Assembly: GCF_046297875.1 (NCBI RefSeq)
Contig: NZ_JBKBHD010000001.1
Span: 868,001-932,000, forward strand
DNA length: 64,000 bases
Reading direction: 5' to 3'
Source of the DNA: Parvibaculum sp046297875
Lineage (GTDB): Bacteria > Pseudomonadota > Alphaproteobacteria > Parvibaculales > Parvibaculaceae
A program made the translations under genes and the position numbers. Shown here one piece after another: positions 34,475 through 43,076 of the stretch (the first letter of the stretch is position 1; every line of letters starts with the position of its first letter). The notes under the pieces are model-generated. The model was not told the origin of the DNA. It saw only the letters and a list, made by a program, of their open reading frames with translations, and did not search any database.

Positions 34475-35446
34475 TCACAGCTTCCGCAAATAAACATCCC
34501 GGATGCGGTGATCGTCGCCCTTGCGCAGGATCAGGTCGGCGCGCTGGCGCGTCGGCAGGATGTTCTTGTGGAGATTGGCGAGATTGATCGAGGTCCAGAT
34601 CGAGTCCGCCGTCTCGACGGCTTCTTCTTCCGTCAGCTTCGAATAGCGGTGGAAATAGGCCGCTGGATCCTTGAACGACGTGCGCCGCAGGCTGAGGAAG
34701 CGTTCGATATACCAGCGCCGGATCGCTTCTTCATCAGCATCCAGATAGATCGAGAAATCGAAGAAGTCGGAGACGAAAGGCTGCGGCTCGTCGCCTTCCG
34801 CCGGCTTCCAGGACTGCAGCACGTTCAAGCCTTCGACGACGAGAATATCCGGCTTGTCGACGATGGTCGTCTCGCCCGCCAGAATGTCGTAGGTGAAGTG
34901 CGAATAGACCGGCGCCTCGACGCGGGCCGAGCCCGCCTTCACATCGGAGAGAAAGCGGATCAGCCGCTTGATGTCGAAACTTTCCGGGAAGCCCTTGCGC
35001 TGCATCAGCCCGCGCTCTTCGAGCACCCTGTTCGGATAGAGAAAGCCGTCGGTCGTGATGAGATCGACCTTCGGGTGGTTCGGCCAGCGCGCGAGAAGCG
35101 TACGCAAAATACGCGCCATGGTGGACTTGCCGACGGCGACCGAGCCCGCGACGCCGATAATGTATGGCACCTTGTCCTGCACGCGGCCAAGGAAGTCCGA
35201 CGTCACGCGATAGAGTTCCTGCGTCTCGCCGACATATAGGTTCAGCAGGCGCGACAGCGGCAGGAAGATTTCCGACACTTCGTCGAGAGATATGCGCTCG
35301 CCAAAACCTTTCAGCTCTTCAAGCTCCGCCGCCGACAGGGGCAGCGGCGTGTCCTGGCGGAGCCTCCCCCAATCCTCAGCGGTGAAATGGCGGAAGGGCG
35401 ACAGCGACGTCTTTTCGCCAGTCGCTTCGATCTTGGCTGCGGGCAT
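34475..35446 (-). CDS. coaA: Type I pantothenate kinase
   Basis: First committed step of coenzyme A synthesis: pantothenate to 4'-phosphopantothenate. 323 residues from ATG 35446. Walker A is GVAGSVAVGKST, with the family segments YRVTSDFLGRVQDKVPYIIG, LITTDGFLYPN, KGFPESFDI and APVYSHFTYDI. Upstream in-frame ATGs would overlap hisE and are not needed. It is last in the his-associated run and 19 nt downstream of hisE, an arrangement conserved in this class. Confidence 0.96.
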   Translation of the reverse strand: MPAAKIEATGEKTSLSPFRHFTAEDWGRLRQDTPLPLSAAELEELKGFGERISLDEVSEIFLPLSRLLNLYVGETQELYRVTSDFLGRVQDKVPYIIGVAGSVAVGKSTMARILRTLLARWPNHPKVDLITTDGFLYPNRVLEERGLMQRKGFPESFDIKRLIRFLSDVKAGSARVEAPVYSHFTYDILAGETTIVDKPDILVVEGLNVLQSWKPAEGDEPQPFVSDFFDFSIYLDADEEAIRRWYIERFLSLRRTSFKDPAAYFHRYSKLTEEEAVETADSIWTSINLANLHKNILPTRQRADLILRKGDDHRIRDVYLRKL

Positions 35447-35465
35447 GGGCTTCGCGTTCCCCGGT

Positions 35466-35795
35466 TCAGCGCTCTGCGCGCGCGGCTTTTTCATCGAGGC
35501 CGGAGCGGCCTTCGCGGCGCTCGAGCTCGGCATAGACATCCGCCGGCTCGATGCCGAGTGCGGCAGCGAGAACCAGCCAGTGATAGAGAAGATCGGCGCT
35601 TTCCGAGATCGCGGCCTTGCGGTCGCCGGCCGTCGCGGCGATCACGGTTTCGACCGCTTCCTCGCCCAGTTTCTGCGCGCAAGCCGGAACACCGGCAGAA
35701 AGGAGCTTTGCCGTATAGGAGGAGGAGGCATCGGCGCCCTTGCGGGCGGCAATGACCTCGAAGAGGCGATCGAGCTGTCTTGCATCGGCGGCCAT
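35466..35795 (-). CDS. hisE: Phosphoribosyl-ATP pyrophosphatase
   Basis: Second step of histidine synthesis. 109 residues, the stand-alone HisE form (not fused to HisI). The MazG-like metal site is seen as KLGEEAVETVIAA and SESADLLYHWLVL. It is followed by coaA. In many alphaproteobacteria hisE directly follows hisF; here two unrelated genes lie between. Confidence 0.95.
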   Translation of the reverse strand: MAADARQLDRLFEVIAARKGADASSSYTAKLLSAGVPACAQKLGEEAVETVIAATAGDRKAAISESADLLYHWLVLAAALGIEPADVYAELERREGRSGLDEKAARAER

Positions 35796-35910
35796 GGGCG
35801 CACTCCGGGCGGTTGACTGCCGTTCTCGCCAGGCCCGTTCAAGGCCCCGCGCGGCGGCATTGCGTAGCAGATTTACGGAGTTGAGGCCAGTGGCCGGTCT
35901 TTACGCGGCG

Positions 35911-37014
35911 TCAGAGCCTTGTCGAGAGGCTGGTCCCGGCGAGTTCGCCGGTCTTGGCGCCTGTCTGATCGGCGTCTTTCAGGTCGGCGCCGCGCAGATC
36001 CGCGCCGCGCAGATCCGCGCCTTTCAGGTTTGCCCGGAAAAGAATGGCGTTCGAGAAATCGGCGGCGGCAAGGATCGCGCCTTCAAAGTTCGCGTCTGCC
36101 AGGATCGCCTCATGGAAATTCGCGCTGGCGAGCACCTGACGCGCGAAGACCGTGCGCGACAGGTCCATGCGCGAGAAGTCGGCGCGGGCGCCCTGTTTCT
36201 GGCCGGTCTGGATCCAGACGAGATGGTCCATGAGGATTTTCTTCATGCGCTCGGGGCCGGGCGCGGGACGGGGCCGCGTCGCGCGCATGAGATCGCCGCG
36301 CGCTGCCGTCGTCTCGTCCATCACCGCGCGGCGGAAATCCGCATCGGCAAGATTGGCGCCTTTCAGTTCCACACCCTTCAACTCCGCCCCGGCAAAGCTT
36401 GCGCCGCGCAGATCGGCGCCCTGAAGGCTGGCGCCGGAAATCGACGCGCCTTCGAAATCGGCGTCGAGCAACTTGCATTCCGACAGATTGGTGCCGTACA
36501 TGCGCGCGCCGCGGAAGGTGGAATTCTCGCGGCCGGTCGGCGCCGTTGCACCGATCTTGATGACTGCGCCGCGGCGCAGATCGGCGCCGTCGAGCTGGGC
36601 TTCCGTCATTTCGGCGCCGGCGAAATTGGCGCCGCGCAGATCGGCGCGCGAGAAATTCGTCCGCGTCATGTTGCAATGATCGAAATTCGCGCCGAAAAGA
36701 TTGGCGCCAAGAAAATGCGCGTCCTCGAGGTTGCAGGCGGAGAAGTCGCAGCCGATGAAATGACCATGCGCGAAATTGAGATTGCGGAAGTCGAGACCGG
36801 AAAGGTCGCACTCCTTCATCACAATGCACCAGCCGTTCGGGATGCCCTTGAGGTAGCGCTCATGGAGATCGCATAGTTTCTTCAGGGCTTCCTGGCTAAT
36901 CCGGCGGCCGACAATGGCATTCTTGTCAGCAACCTTGTTCCTTGCGGCATTCGGCGCCTCGGACGCATTGGGCGCTGCCGCCGGGCGGGCGGCTGTCGGG
37001 GAACGATCTGACAT
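35911..37014 (-). CDS. Pentapeptide-repeat protein (367 aa)
   Basis: Cytoplasmic protein dominated by A(D/N)LxX pentapeptide repeats. An N-terminal helical section (about 30-60, ISQEALKKLCDLHERYLKGIPNG) is followed by one repeat block of roughly 35 units (about 65-230), a break with PRPAPGPERMKKILMDHLVWIQTGQ, and a second block of about 20 units (about 270-350) ending LRGADLRGADLKDAD. Such proteins form right-handed quadrilateral beta helices; a few mimic DNA and bind gyrase, but most have no known function. The DNA repeats at 35970-36050 are simply its codons. The ATG at 37014 is preferred over a TTG six bases upstream. Confidence 0.9.
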   Translation of the reverse strand: MSDRSPTAARPAAAPNASEAPNAARNKVADKNAIVGRRISQEALKKLCDLHERYLKGIPNGWCIVMKECDLSGLDFRNLNFAHGHFIGCDFSACNLEDAHFLGANLFGANFDHCNMTRTNFSRADLRGANFAGAEMTEAQLDGADLRRGAVIKIGATAPTGRENSTFRGARMYGTNLSECKLLDADFEGASISGASLQGADLRGASFAGAELKGVELKGANLADADFRRAVMDETTAARGDLMRATRPRPAPGPERMKKILMDHLVWIQTGQKQGARADFSRMDLSRTVFARQVLASANFHEAILADANFEGAILAAADFSNAILFRANLKGADLRGADLRGADLKDADQTGAKTGELAGTSLSTRL

Positions 37015-37144
37015 CGGCAAGGACCTTAACGCTACAAGGGGCCGCCACAGGTATTGCGGGTGTGTGCGATCCTATCTTCCGAGAAATTCAGATTTGATTA
37101 ATGGGATGAAATTCCGGCGGCGATCGCGGCAATTTCGTGCAAGC

Positions 37145-38677
37145 TCATGCGGCGCTGTACCAGAATGGTACGGAGCCGGCAAAGCGCTTCCAGAGACGGA
37201 TCGCGCCTTTCCATTCCTTCGCGGCGCGCTTTTCATGCCAGGCGATGACGCTCTCGGCTGCCGCCTTCAGCGCGCGGCCATCCGACATGTCGTCAAGAAT
37301 GACATGCGCGGTGGCGACATCGTTCAGCCCGCCAAACACATCCTGCATTTCGGACAGGTTGCGCAGCCAGGGCTTCACCTCTCCCTCCGGGTAGAGCGAG
37401 GAAAAGAAGTGGAGCGCATAGCGCAGCTTCTTCAGCCGCTTGCGCAATTCGTGGCGCTCTTCGTGATCCAGCGTCTCGATGCGGCGGCCAAGTTTCGCCG
37501 CTTTCTTCAGCCGCTTGTCGAGCGCGTCATGCGCGAAGTCGCGCGCAAGACGCGGCGCCCTGGACTTCATTGTCCAGCCGCGTTCGGCGAGGAAGAGACC
37601 ATATTCGAGGAGGAAGCGCGTGTAGCGGCGGGACGCGATGGCGGCGCGCGCATTTTCCCAATGCTCGGCGCGCAGCGTCTCGGCGCGCGCGCGCAGCTTG
37701 CGCAGGCCGGCCGTTGCCGGCGTTACCGGCGCCAGAATATCGCTCAGGAAAACGTCGAAATCGCGGGCGGGCCCGAGTTCGTTCGCGAGCCATTTCGCTT
37801 CCGCCGCGAGATGCTTGGCGCGTTCGCCGCCGATCACGGGCTCGAAAATCTCGAATGCGGAGCGCGCGCGCCGCAGCGCTACGCGCATCTGATGCAGCGC
37901 CTCCGGGAGGCTTGCCTGCAAGGCCGCCGACTCATTCGCCATGATGTGGACGAGGCAATGGCGCAGCACCGTTGCATAGGCATCGGCAAGCGGGATGTCG
38001 TTCGGCAGGCGCAGCAGCTCCGCCTTCACGGCGTGCGGCTTTTCGGGGCGAATCAGCGCAAAGCCGCGCTCCGACTTGCTTTTCGTGCCGATGCGAAGGT
38101 CGGCAACCTCGTTCAGGTCGAGCGCAAGGCGGTAGAGGCTTGCCGGGCTTCCTTGCTTCAGTTCGAGTTCGATCTCGCTCACCTTCTCGTCGCAGCCATT
38201 GGCCTTGAGGGCGCCGAGATCGAGCGCGAGTTCAATCCGGTCGCCTTCGGGCGTGGTGAGATTGTGGATGGTGCGGCGGATGTCGCTTTCAAGCCGCGGG
38301 CTGAGTGCCGCGCCGTTTGCCAGCTTCTGGATGCGCTTTCGCATGCCCGCCGGCAACCGGTTCAGGTCCGGCGCGGAAGCGCCGCGCGGCAGGAGCGCTT
38401 CATGCTCGCCTGTGTCGCGCGCGAGCGCGCCGGTCGCGCTGCCGGAAGCGCCTGTTTCCGTTTTCAATGTCTGGATGAAATCGCCGCCGCTCTTGCGCAG
38501 GCGCAGCGCCATTCCGTTCTGCCCGAGGGCGAGCTTGTCCGTGTCGAAATAGACGGATTGAAGATGCTTGCCGCTGGCGCGGCCGCGCTTGAGCCGCTGC
38601 AGCGCCGGAGCGCGTTTGACGCGATCAAGTTCGGCCGGCTCGCAAAGGAGCTTCAGTTCGATTTCACGGTCGGACAT
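37145..38677 (-). CDS. CYTH-CHAD domain protein
   Basis: 510 residues. The N-terminal CYTH triphosphate tunnel domain (about 1-200) opens with the E-x-E-x-K signature in REIELKL and continues with alternating charged strands. The C-terminal CHAD domain (about 215-505) is helical, with regularly spaced His and basic residues (LRHCLVHI, ALHQMRVALRRARSAF, RKRLKKLRYALHFF). CHAD domains bind polyphosphate, and CYTH domains hydrolyse or bind triphosphates, so a role in polyphosphate handling is likely but not proven here. It lies just downstream of the hisF terminator. Confidence 0.93.
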   Translation of the reverse strand: MSDREIELKLLCEPAELDRVKRAPALQRLKRGRASGKHLQSVYFDTDKLALGQNGMALRLRKSGGDFIQTLKTETGASGSATGALARDTGEHEALLPRGASAPDLNRLPAGMRKRIQKLANGAALSPRLESDIRRTIHNLTTPEGDRIELALDLGALKANGCDEKVSEIELELKQGSPASLYRLALDLNEVADLRIGTKSKSERGFALIRPEKPHAVKAELLRLPNDIPLADAYATVLRHCLVHIMANESAALQASLPEALHQMRVALRRARSAFEIFEPVIGGERAKHLAAEAKWLANELGPARDFDVFLSDILAPVTPATAGLRKLRARAETLRAEHWENARAAIASRRYTRFLLEYGLFLAERGWTMKSRAPRLARDFAHDALDKRLKKAAKLGRRIETLDHEERHELRKRLKKLRYALHFFSSLYPEGEVKPWLRNLSEMQDVFGGLNDVATAHVILDDMSDGRALKAAAESVIAWHEKRAAKEWKGAIRLWKRFAGSVPFWYSAA

Positions 38678-38828
38678 GGTCGTTCGTTCGTGCCCATAAA
38701 TTGGGGGCGAAGGTCACGTGCAACGGGCCTCACAACGCAATACATTCTGACTGCAGGCAATCCGATATGCAATTGTCACAATTCATCTGCGGCTAAATTG
38801 CGCGGGGCAGGTTGTGTTTGTTCCGGCC

Positions 38829-38849
38829 AAAACCACAACAAGTTGTGGT
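38829..38849 (-). terminator. hisF terminator
   Basis: On the minus strand, ACCACAAC-TT-GTTGTGGT (38849-38832) follows the hisF stop directly and runs into TTTG. The 8-bp arms are perfect. This would end the hisB-hisF transcript before the CYTH-CHAD gene and supports the view that hisE is now transcribed separately. Confidence 0.65.
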
Positions 38850-39607
38850 CAGAGACGCATGGGCAGGCCGGCGGCGGCCATATGCGCCTTGGCTTCGCCG
38901 ATCGTGTAGTCGCCGAAATGGAAAATGGAGGCGGCGAGCACCGCGCTCGCATGGCCGTCGCGCACACCCTCGACGAGATGGTCGAGATTGCCGACGCCGC
39001 CGGAAGCGATCACCGGCACAGGCACGGCATCCGAAACAGCGCGGGTCAGCGCGATGTCATAGCCCGATTTCGCGCCGTCTCTATCCATCGAGGTAAGGAG
39101 GATTTCGCCAGCGCCGAGCGCCGAAACCTTCTCGGCAAACCTGATCGCGTCGATGCCGGTTTCCTTGCGCCCGCCATGCGTGAAGATTTCCCATTTTCCG
39201 GGCGCGACGGCTTTCGCGTCGATGGCGACGACGATGCATTGATTGCCGAACTTCTCCGCCGCCACACGCACGAAATCCGGGTTGAAGACAGCAGCCGTGT
39301 TGATCGAGACCTTGTCGGCACCTGCGAGCAACAGGGCGCGTACATCTTCGACCGTGCGGACGCCGCCGCCGACGGTGAGCGGCATGAAACATTGTTCGGC
39401 GGTGCGGCGCACGACATCGAAAATGATCGCGCGTTCTTCGTGGCTTGCCGTGATATCGAGAAATGTGAGTTCATCGGCGCCCGCCGCATCGTAAGCCCGC
39501 GCGGCTTCGACCGGATCGCCCGCATCGCGCAGATCGACGAAGTTCACGCCCTTCACGACGCGGCCGTCCTTCACATCGAGGCAGGGAATGACGCGGGCCT
39601 TCAGCAT
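38849..39607 (-). CDS. hisF: Imidazole glycerol phosphate synthase, cyclase subunit HisF
   Basis: With HisH, converts PRFAR to imidazole glycerol phosphate and AICAR. 252 residues, (beta-alpha)8 barrel, with the two catalytic aspartates at D11 (CLDVKDG) and D130 (VVAID). The start at 39607 overlaps the hisA stop by one base (TGATG), so translation is coupled. A terminator hairpin follows immediately. Confidence 0.97.
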   Translation of the reverse strand: MLKARVIPCLDVKDGRVVKGVNFVDLRDAGDPVEAARAYDAAGADELTFLDITASHEERAIIFDVVRRTAEQCFMPLTVGGGVRTVEDVRALLLAGADKVSINTAAVFNPDFVRVAAEKFGNQCIVVAIDAKAVAPGKWEIFTHGGRKETGIDAIRFAEKVSALGAGEILLTSMDRDGAKSGYDIALTRAVSDAVPVPVIASGGVGNLDHLVEGVRDGHASAVLAASIFHFGDYTIGEAKAHMAAAGLPMRL

Positions 39608-40338
39608 CAGCGGAGCCCCTTCAGCAGCGCCAGCACCTCTTTCGGATCGAGGCGGCCATCGTAAAGGGCACGGCCGGAAATCGCACCCTCGATGCCGGAG
39701 CAATTGGCGGCGATGAGCTTTTTCAGATCGTCGATGGAGGAAAGACCGCCGGATGCAATCACCGGAATGGAAATCGCGTCGGCGAGCGCCACCGTCGCCT
39801 CGATGTTCAGCCCCTGCAGCGCGCCGTCGCGGTCGATGTCGGTGTAGATGATTGCGGCGACGCCCGCATCCTCGAAGCGCCGCGCCATGTCGAGAACGGT
39901 GAGGTCCGACACATCGGCCCAGCCTTCCGTCGCCACGCGGCCGCCCTTGGCATCGAGGCCGACAGCGATACGGCCGGGAAATTTCCGGCAGGCCTCGATC
40001 ACGAGGGCGGGGTTCTTCACTGCTGCCGTGCCGATGATGACGCGGGCGATGCCCTTATCGAGCCACATCTCGATGGTCGCCAGATCGCGGATGCCGCCGC
40101 CGAGCTGGGCGGGCATCGAGATCGCGGCGAGAATGCTTTCGACCGCGGCGGCGTTCACCGGCTTGCCCTCGAAGGCGCCGTTCAGATCGACGAGATGGAG
40201 GTAGTCGAAGCCCGCCTCCTCGAAGGCGCGCGCCTGCGCCGCCGGATCGTCATTGAAGACGGTCGCCTGATCCATCAGACCATGCACGAGGCGGACGCAT
40301 TGACCGTCCTTCAGATCGATTGCGGGAAAGAGGATCAT
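39607..40338 (-). CDS. hisA: ProFAR isomerase HisA
   Basis: Isomerises ProFAR to PRFAR in histidine synthesis. 243 residues, (beta-alpha)8 barrel homologous to HisF, with catalytic D8 (PAIDLKDG) and D129 (VGLDAKG). I start at ATG 40338, which overlaps the hisH stop by 4 nt (ATGA), rather than at the upstream GTG. Confidence 0.97.
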   Translation of the reverse strand: MILFPAIDLKDGQCVRLVHGLMDQATVFNDDPAAQARAFEEAGFDYLHLVDLNGAFEGKPVNAAAVESILAAISMPAQLGGGIRDLATIEMWLDKGIARVIIGTAAVKNPALVIEACRKFPGRIAVGLDAKGGRVATEGWADVSDLTVLDMARRFEDAGVAAIIYTDIDRDGALQGLNIEATVALADAISIPVIASGGLSSIDDLKKLIAANCSGIEGAISGRALYDGRLDPKEVLALLKGLR

Positions 40339-40976
40339 GGCTTCCACTTCAGGAAATTGCCGATCAGAGCAAGGCCGAGTTCCTGGCTCTTTTCGGGGTG
40401 GAACTGCGTGCCCGCCATATTGTCCCTTGCGACCATGGCCGCGATGGGCCCGGCATAATCGACGCGGGCGACAAGCGCATCGGGCTCCGCGACCGCAAAG
40501 GCATAGGAGTGGACGAAATAGGCATGGGTCGCGGGCATCGCCTCAAGCAGCGGATGCGGGCGCAGCATTTCGAGTTCGTTCCAGCCCATATGCGGAATCT
40601 TGAGCGATCTGTCGGCGGGCTCAATCTTCACGACCTCGCCCTTCAGCCAGCCAAGGCCTTCATGCACGCCATGTTCGAGGCCGCGTTCGGCCATAAGCTG
40701 CATGCCGACGCAGATGCCGAAAAAGGGCTTTGCCTTCGCGCGCACTTCCTCGTTCAGCGCGTCTTCCATGCCGGGAATGGCGCGCAAGCCTGCCGCGCAA
40801 TCGCCAAAGGCACCGACGCCGGGCAGCACGATGCGGTCTGCCGCGCGCAGCGCCTCAGGCTCGCTCGTCACCAGAATGTCGGCAGCAAGATGCGCCTCGC
40901 GCGCGGCGCGCTCGAAGGCCTTGGCGGCGGAACGGAGATTGCCGGAGCCGTAGTCGATGATGGCGACTTTCATCAT
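40335..40976 (-). CDS. hisH: Imidazole glycerol phosphate synthase, glutaminase subunit HisH
   Basis: Class I glutamine amidotransferase that feeds ammonia to HisF. 213 residues from ATG 40976 (a second ATG follows directly at 40973). Nucleophile C89 in FFGICVGMQL and the H193-x-E195 pair in FHPEKSQE complete the triad. It is 2 nt behind the DUF2628 gene and coupled to hisA. Confidence 0.97.
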   Translation of the reverse strand: MMKVAIIDYGSGNLRSAAKAFERAAREAHLAADILVTSEPEALRAADRIVLPGVGAFGDCAAGLRAIPGMEDALNEEVRAKAKPFFGICVGMQLMAERGLEHGVHEGLGWLKGEVVKIEPADRSLKIPHMGWNELEMLRPHPLLEAMPATHAYFVHSYAFAVAEPDALVARVDYAGPIAAMVARDNMAGTQFHPEKSQELGLALIGNFLKWKP

Positions 40977-40978
40977 GG

Positions 40979-41467
40979 TCAGTGCCCCGGCTTCGCGCCG
41001 GCTTCCGGAAAGAGGCCAAGCACTTCCCCATCCGCGCGGGCACGCGCGCGGCGCGGCCAGACAGGCGCGGTCACCGGCTTCACTTCCTCGACCATGAGGG
41101 GGCGGTCCCATTTCGCGAAGAAATTGCGTTCGGCCTCTTCGAGCGTCGCGCCGACGGCGAGACCGGCTTCGCGGTAGCCCTTCCGCTCAAGCGTCCAGCG
41201 GCGAATGTCGTTTGCTTCGGCGCCCAGCATGAAGTTGAGCGCGAGCGAGGCGACCGCCGCCGCGGGTGCGCCAATGGCAGCCTGCACCAGATAAGAGAGC
41301 GTGACGGTGAGGCCGATCCAGATGGCGAGCGCAACCCACATGCGATGATAGGCGAGCCATGCCCATGAAAAGGCGATGGCCGGGAAGGAGTAGCCCTCCT
41401 TCACCAGCACGATCCCGTTGCCGTCGAGCGGCGCGCCGGGAAGCTCGTGGACGGTATAGATGCGCAT
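40979..41467 (-). CDS. DUF2628 small membrane protein in the his operon
   Basis: 162 residues. The N-terminal soluble part (MRIYTVHE, VKEGYSFPAIAF) leads into hydrophobic helices (AWLAYHRMWVALAIWIGLTVTLSYLV, AVASLALNFMLGAEANDIRRWTL) and a charged tail. This is DUF2628, found between hisB and hisH in many alphaproteobacteria. Its conserved position suggests cotranscription rather than a histidine-specific role; function is unknown. Confidence 0.88.
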   Translation of the reverse strand: MRIYTVHELPGAPLDGNGIVLVKEGYSFPAIAFSWAWLAYHRMWVALAIWIGLTVTLSYLVQAAIGAPAAAVASLALNFMLGAEANDIRRWTLERKGYREAGLAVGATLEEAERNFFAKWDRPLMVEEVKPVTAPVWPRRARARADGEVLGLFPEAGAKPGH

Positions 41468-41551
41468 GGGTTCATTCCGCCCGCACAGGGTATCCCCATG
41501 CGGCTTGGTTTTCGCGCCCTGTCTATGACAGATCGATGCCGAACGCCAGTA

Positions 41552-42163
41552 TCAGGTGCCGAGCACGCCCTTGGTCGAGGGGATGCGGCTCGCGGCACGC
41601 GGGTCGATCTCCACCGCCTCGCGAAGCGCCCGGGCGAGGCCCTTGAAGCAGCTTTCGACGATATGGTGGTTGTTCTCGCCATACATGTTTTCGATGTGCA
41701 GCGTGATGCCCGCATTCTGCGCGAAGGCCTGGAACCACTCCTTGAAGAGTTCGGTGTCCATTTCGCCGAGCTTCGGCTTCGTGAAATTGACCTTCCAGAT
41801 CAGATAGGGGCGCTGCGACACATCGATCGAGACGCGGGTGCAGGTTTCGTCCATCGGGATAGTGGCGGTCGCATAGCGGCGGATGCCCTTGAAATCGCCG
41901 AGCGCGCGGCGCACCGCCTCGCCGATCACGATGCCGGTATCTTCCGTCGTGTGGTGGAAATCGATGTGGAGGTCGCCCTGCGCGCGGACCTTGAGGTCCA
42001 TCAGCGAGTGGCGCGAAAGCTGCTCGAGCATATGGTCGAGGAAACCGATACCCGTATCGACGTCATATTCGCCCTGGCCGTCGAGATCGAGCGAGACGAA
42101 GACATTGGTCTCCTTGGTCTTGCGCTCGACGGTCGCTATGCGGCTGTCATTGTCGGTCTGCAT
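41552..42163 (-). CDS. hisB: Imidazoleglycerol-phosphate dehydratase HisB
   Basis: Dehydrates imidazole glycerol phosphate to imidazole acetol phosphate. 203 residues, the single-function form without the phosphatase domain. The metal-site signatures are GFLDHMLEQLSRHSLMDL, with its paired His, and DFHHTTEDTGIVIGEA. I start at ATG 42163; the upstream in-frame reading runs into intergenic DNA. It is the first gene of the operon, with 84 nt before DUF2628. Confidence 0.96.
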   Translation of the reverse strand: MQTDNDSRIATVERKTKETNVFVSLDLDGQGEYDVDTGIGFLDHMLEQLSRHSLMDLKVRAQGDLHIDFHHTTEDTGIVIGEAVRRALGDFKGIRRYATATIPMDETCTRVSIDVSQRPYLIWKVNFTKPKLGEMDTELFKEWFQAFAQNAGITLHIENMYGENNHHIVESCFKGLARALREAVEIDPRAASRIPSTKGVLGT

Positions 42164-42533
42164 GGTTCCGGTCCGGTTGGCGCCCGCCTTCAGACATGGC
42201 GGTACGCGGCAGCTTTTAACAGGCAGGGCGGAGGGCTTCCAGCGCAAAAGCCGGGCTGCCTGCCGGGCCCGGCCCCGATCGGGGATTCAGTTTGCACCGC
42301 AATAACTTATGAGACGTTAACCAATATTTCCGCGTGTTTCTCATGTAATACTTTAAGTTGTTCCGAAACATCTTCGGAATCAAGTGGTAACTCATTGATT
42401 CAAATTGTCTGTACTTGATCTTTATTGTGCAAGGTAGCTGGAGACATACCAGATATAGAAATGACTTTGTGCTGGTGCAGCAGGGCCCGAAGCGCCATAT
42501 GAGACACACCCGAAAGCCGCAGGGAGGCCCCGC
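42164..42533. other. Intergenic region with an AT-rich patch
   Basis: 370 nt between divergent hisB and a PPOX gene. Positions 42290-42480 are strikingly AT-rich compared with the rest of the window. They hold an interrupted small reading frame on the minus strand (separate entry). The region must also contain the hisB and PPOX promoters. I could not pick convincing -35/-10 boxes. Confidence 0.6.
42307..42498 (-). pseudogene. Possible decayed small ORF with an internal TGA
   Basis: From ATG 42498 the frame reads 32 residues (MALRALLHQHKV ... KDQVQTI), meets TGA at 42402-42400, and continues in the same frame as INELPLDSEDVSEQLKVLHE and onward to a TAA at 42309-42307. The second block is rich in Glu, Leu, Val and Lys and looks like a coding helix, while the opposite strand reads as Ser/Thr/Cys-rich nonsense. 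That pattern suggests a former gene or fragment on the minus strand. I recognise no family. The evidence is only compositional. Confidence 0.3.
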
Positions 42534-43064
42534 ATGGCCTGGCAAAGCCGTCTCACCGCCGATCTCGCCCGCTTCATTGCCGAGCGCGACCACTTCTATC
42601 TGGGCAGCGCCAATGCGGCGGGCCGGCCCTATATCCAGCACCGGGGCGGGCCGAAGGGCTTTCTGAAAGTGCTGGACGAGAAGACGCTCGGCTTTGCCGA
42701 TTTCGCGGGCAACCAGCAATTCGTGACGCTTGGACACCTGGCCGAGAACGATCAGGTGTTCCTGTTCCTGATCGACTATCCGAACCGGCGGCGGGTGAAG
42801 ATCAGGGGCAGGGCGCGCGCCGTCGGCGACGACCCGGCGCTCACCCGCTCGCTTGCCGACCCGAACTACCGGGGCCGCGTGGAGCGCGCCATCCTGATCG
42901 AGCTCGACGAATGGGACATGAACTGCCCGGGCCATATCCTGCCGCGCTGGGACGCGGCGGACCTCGGCCCCGCCTTCGAGCGGCTGGAACGGCGCATCCG
43001 CGAACTCGAGGCCCAGGTGCGCGAGATGGGCGGCGATCCCGGCGAGTTTCATTTGCCGGAGTGA
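42534..43064 (+). CDS. Pyridoxamine 5'-phosphate oxidase (PPOX) family flavoprotein
   Basis: 176 residues with a split-barrel FMN-binding fold: LARFIAERDHFYLGSANAAGRPYIQHRGG at the N-terminus, then TLGFADFAGNQQFVTLGHLAENDQVFLFLIDY, characteristic of the PPOX family that reads or reduces small molecules with FMN. A coiled-coil-like helix (ERLERRIRELEAQVREMG) forms the C-terminus and may mediate dimerisation. Substrate unknown; true PdxH activity is unlikely because the PdxH C-terminal domain is missing. It is convergent with another PPOX gene. Confidence 0.85.
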   Translation: MAWQSRLTADLARFIAERDHFYLGSANAAGRPYIQHRGGPKGFLKVLDEKTLGFADFAGNQQFVTLGHLAENDQVFLFLIDYPNRRRVKIRGRARAVGDDPALTRSLADPNYRGRVERAILIELDEWDMNCPGHILPRWDAADLGPAFERLERRIRELEAQVREMGGDPGEFHLPE

Positions 43065-43076
43065 GCCAGAACCCCG

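Noticed and set aside
35960..36060. Short direct repeats resembling a CRISPR or tandem array
   Set aside because: They are the codons of consecutive LRGAD-type pentapeptides in the minus-strand gene; there are no unique spacers of constant length.
36914..39664. 916-codon plus-strand open frame across the CYTH-CHAD and hisF genes
   Set aside because: It runs antisense to two well-supported genes and through their intergenic gap, with no ribosome site or recognisable domain.
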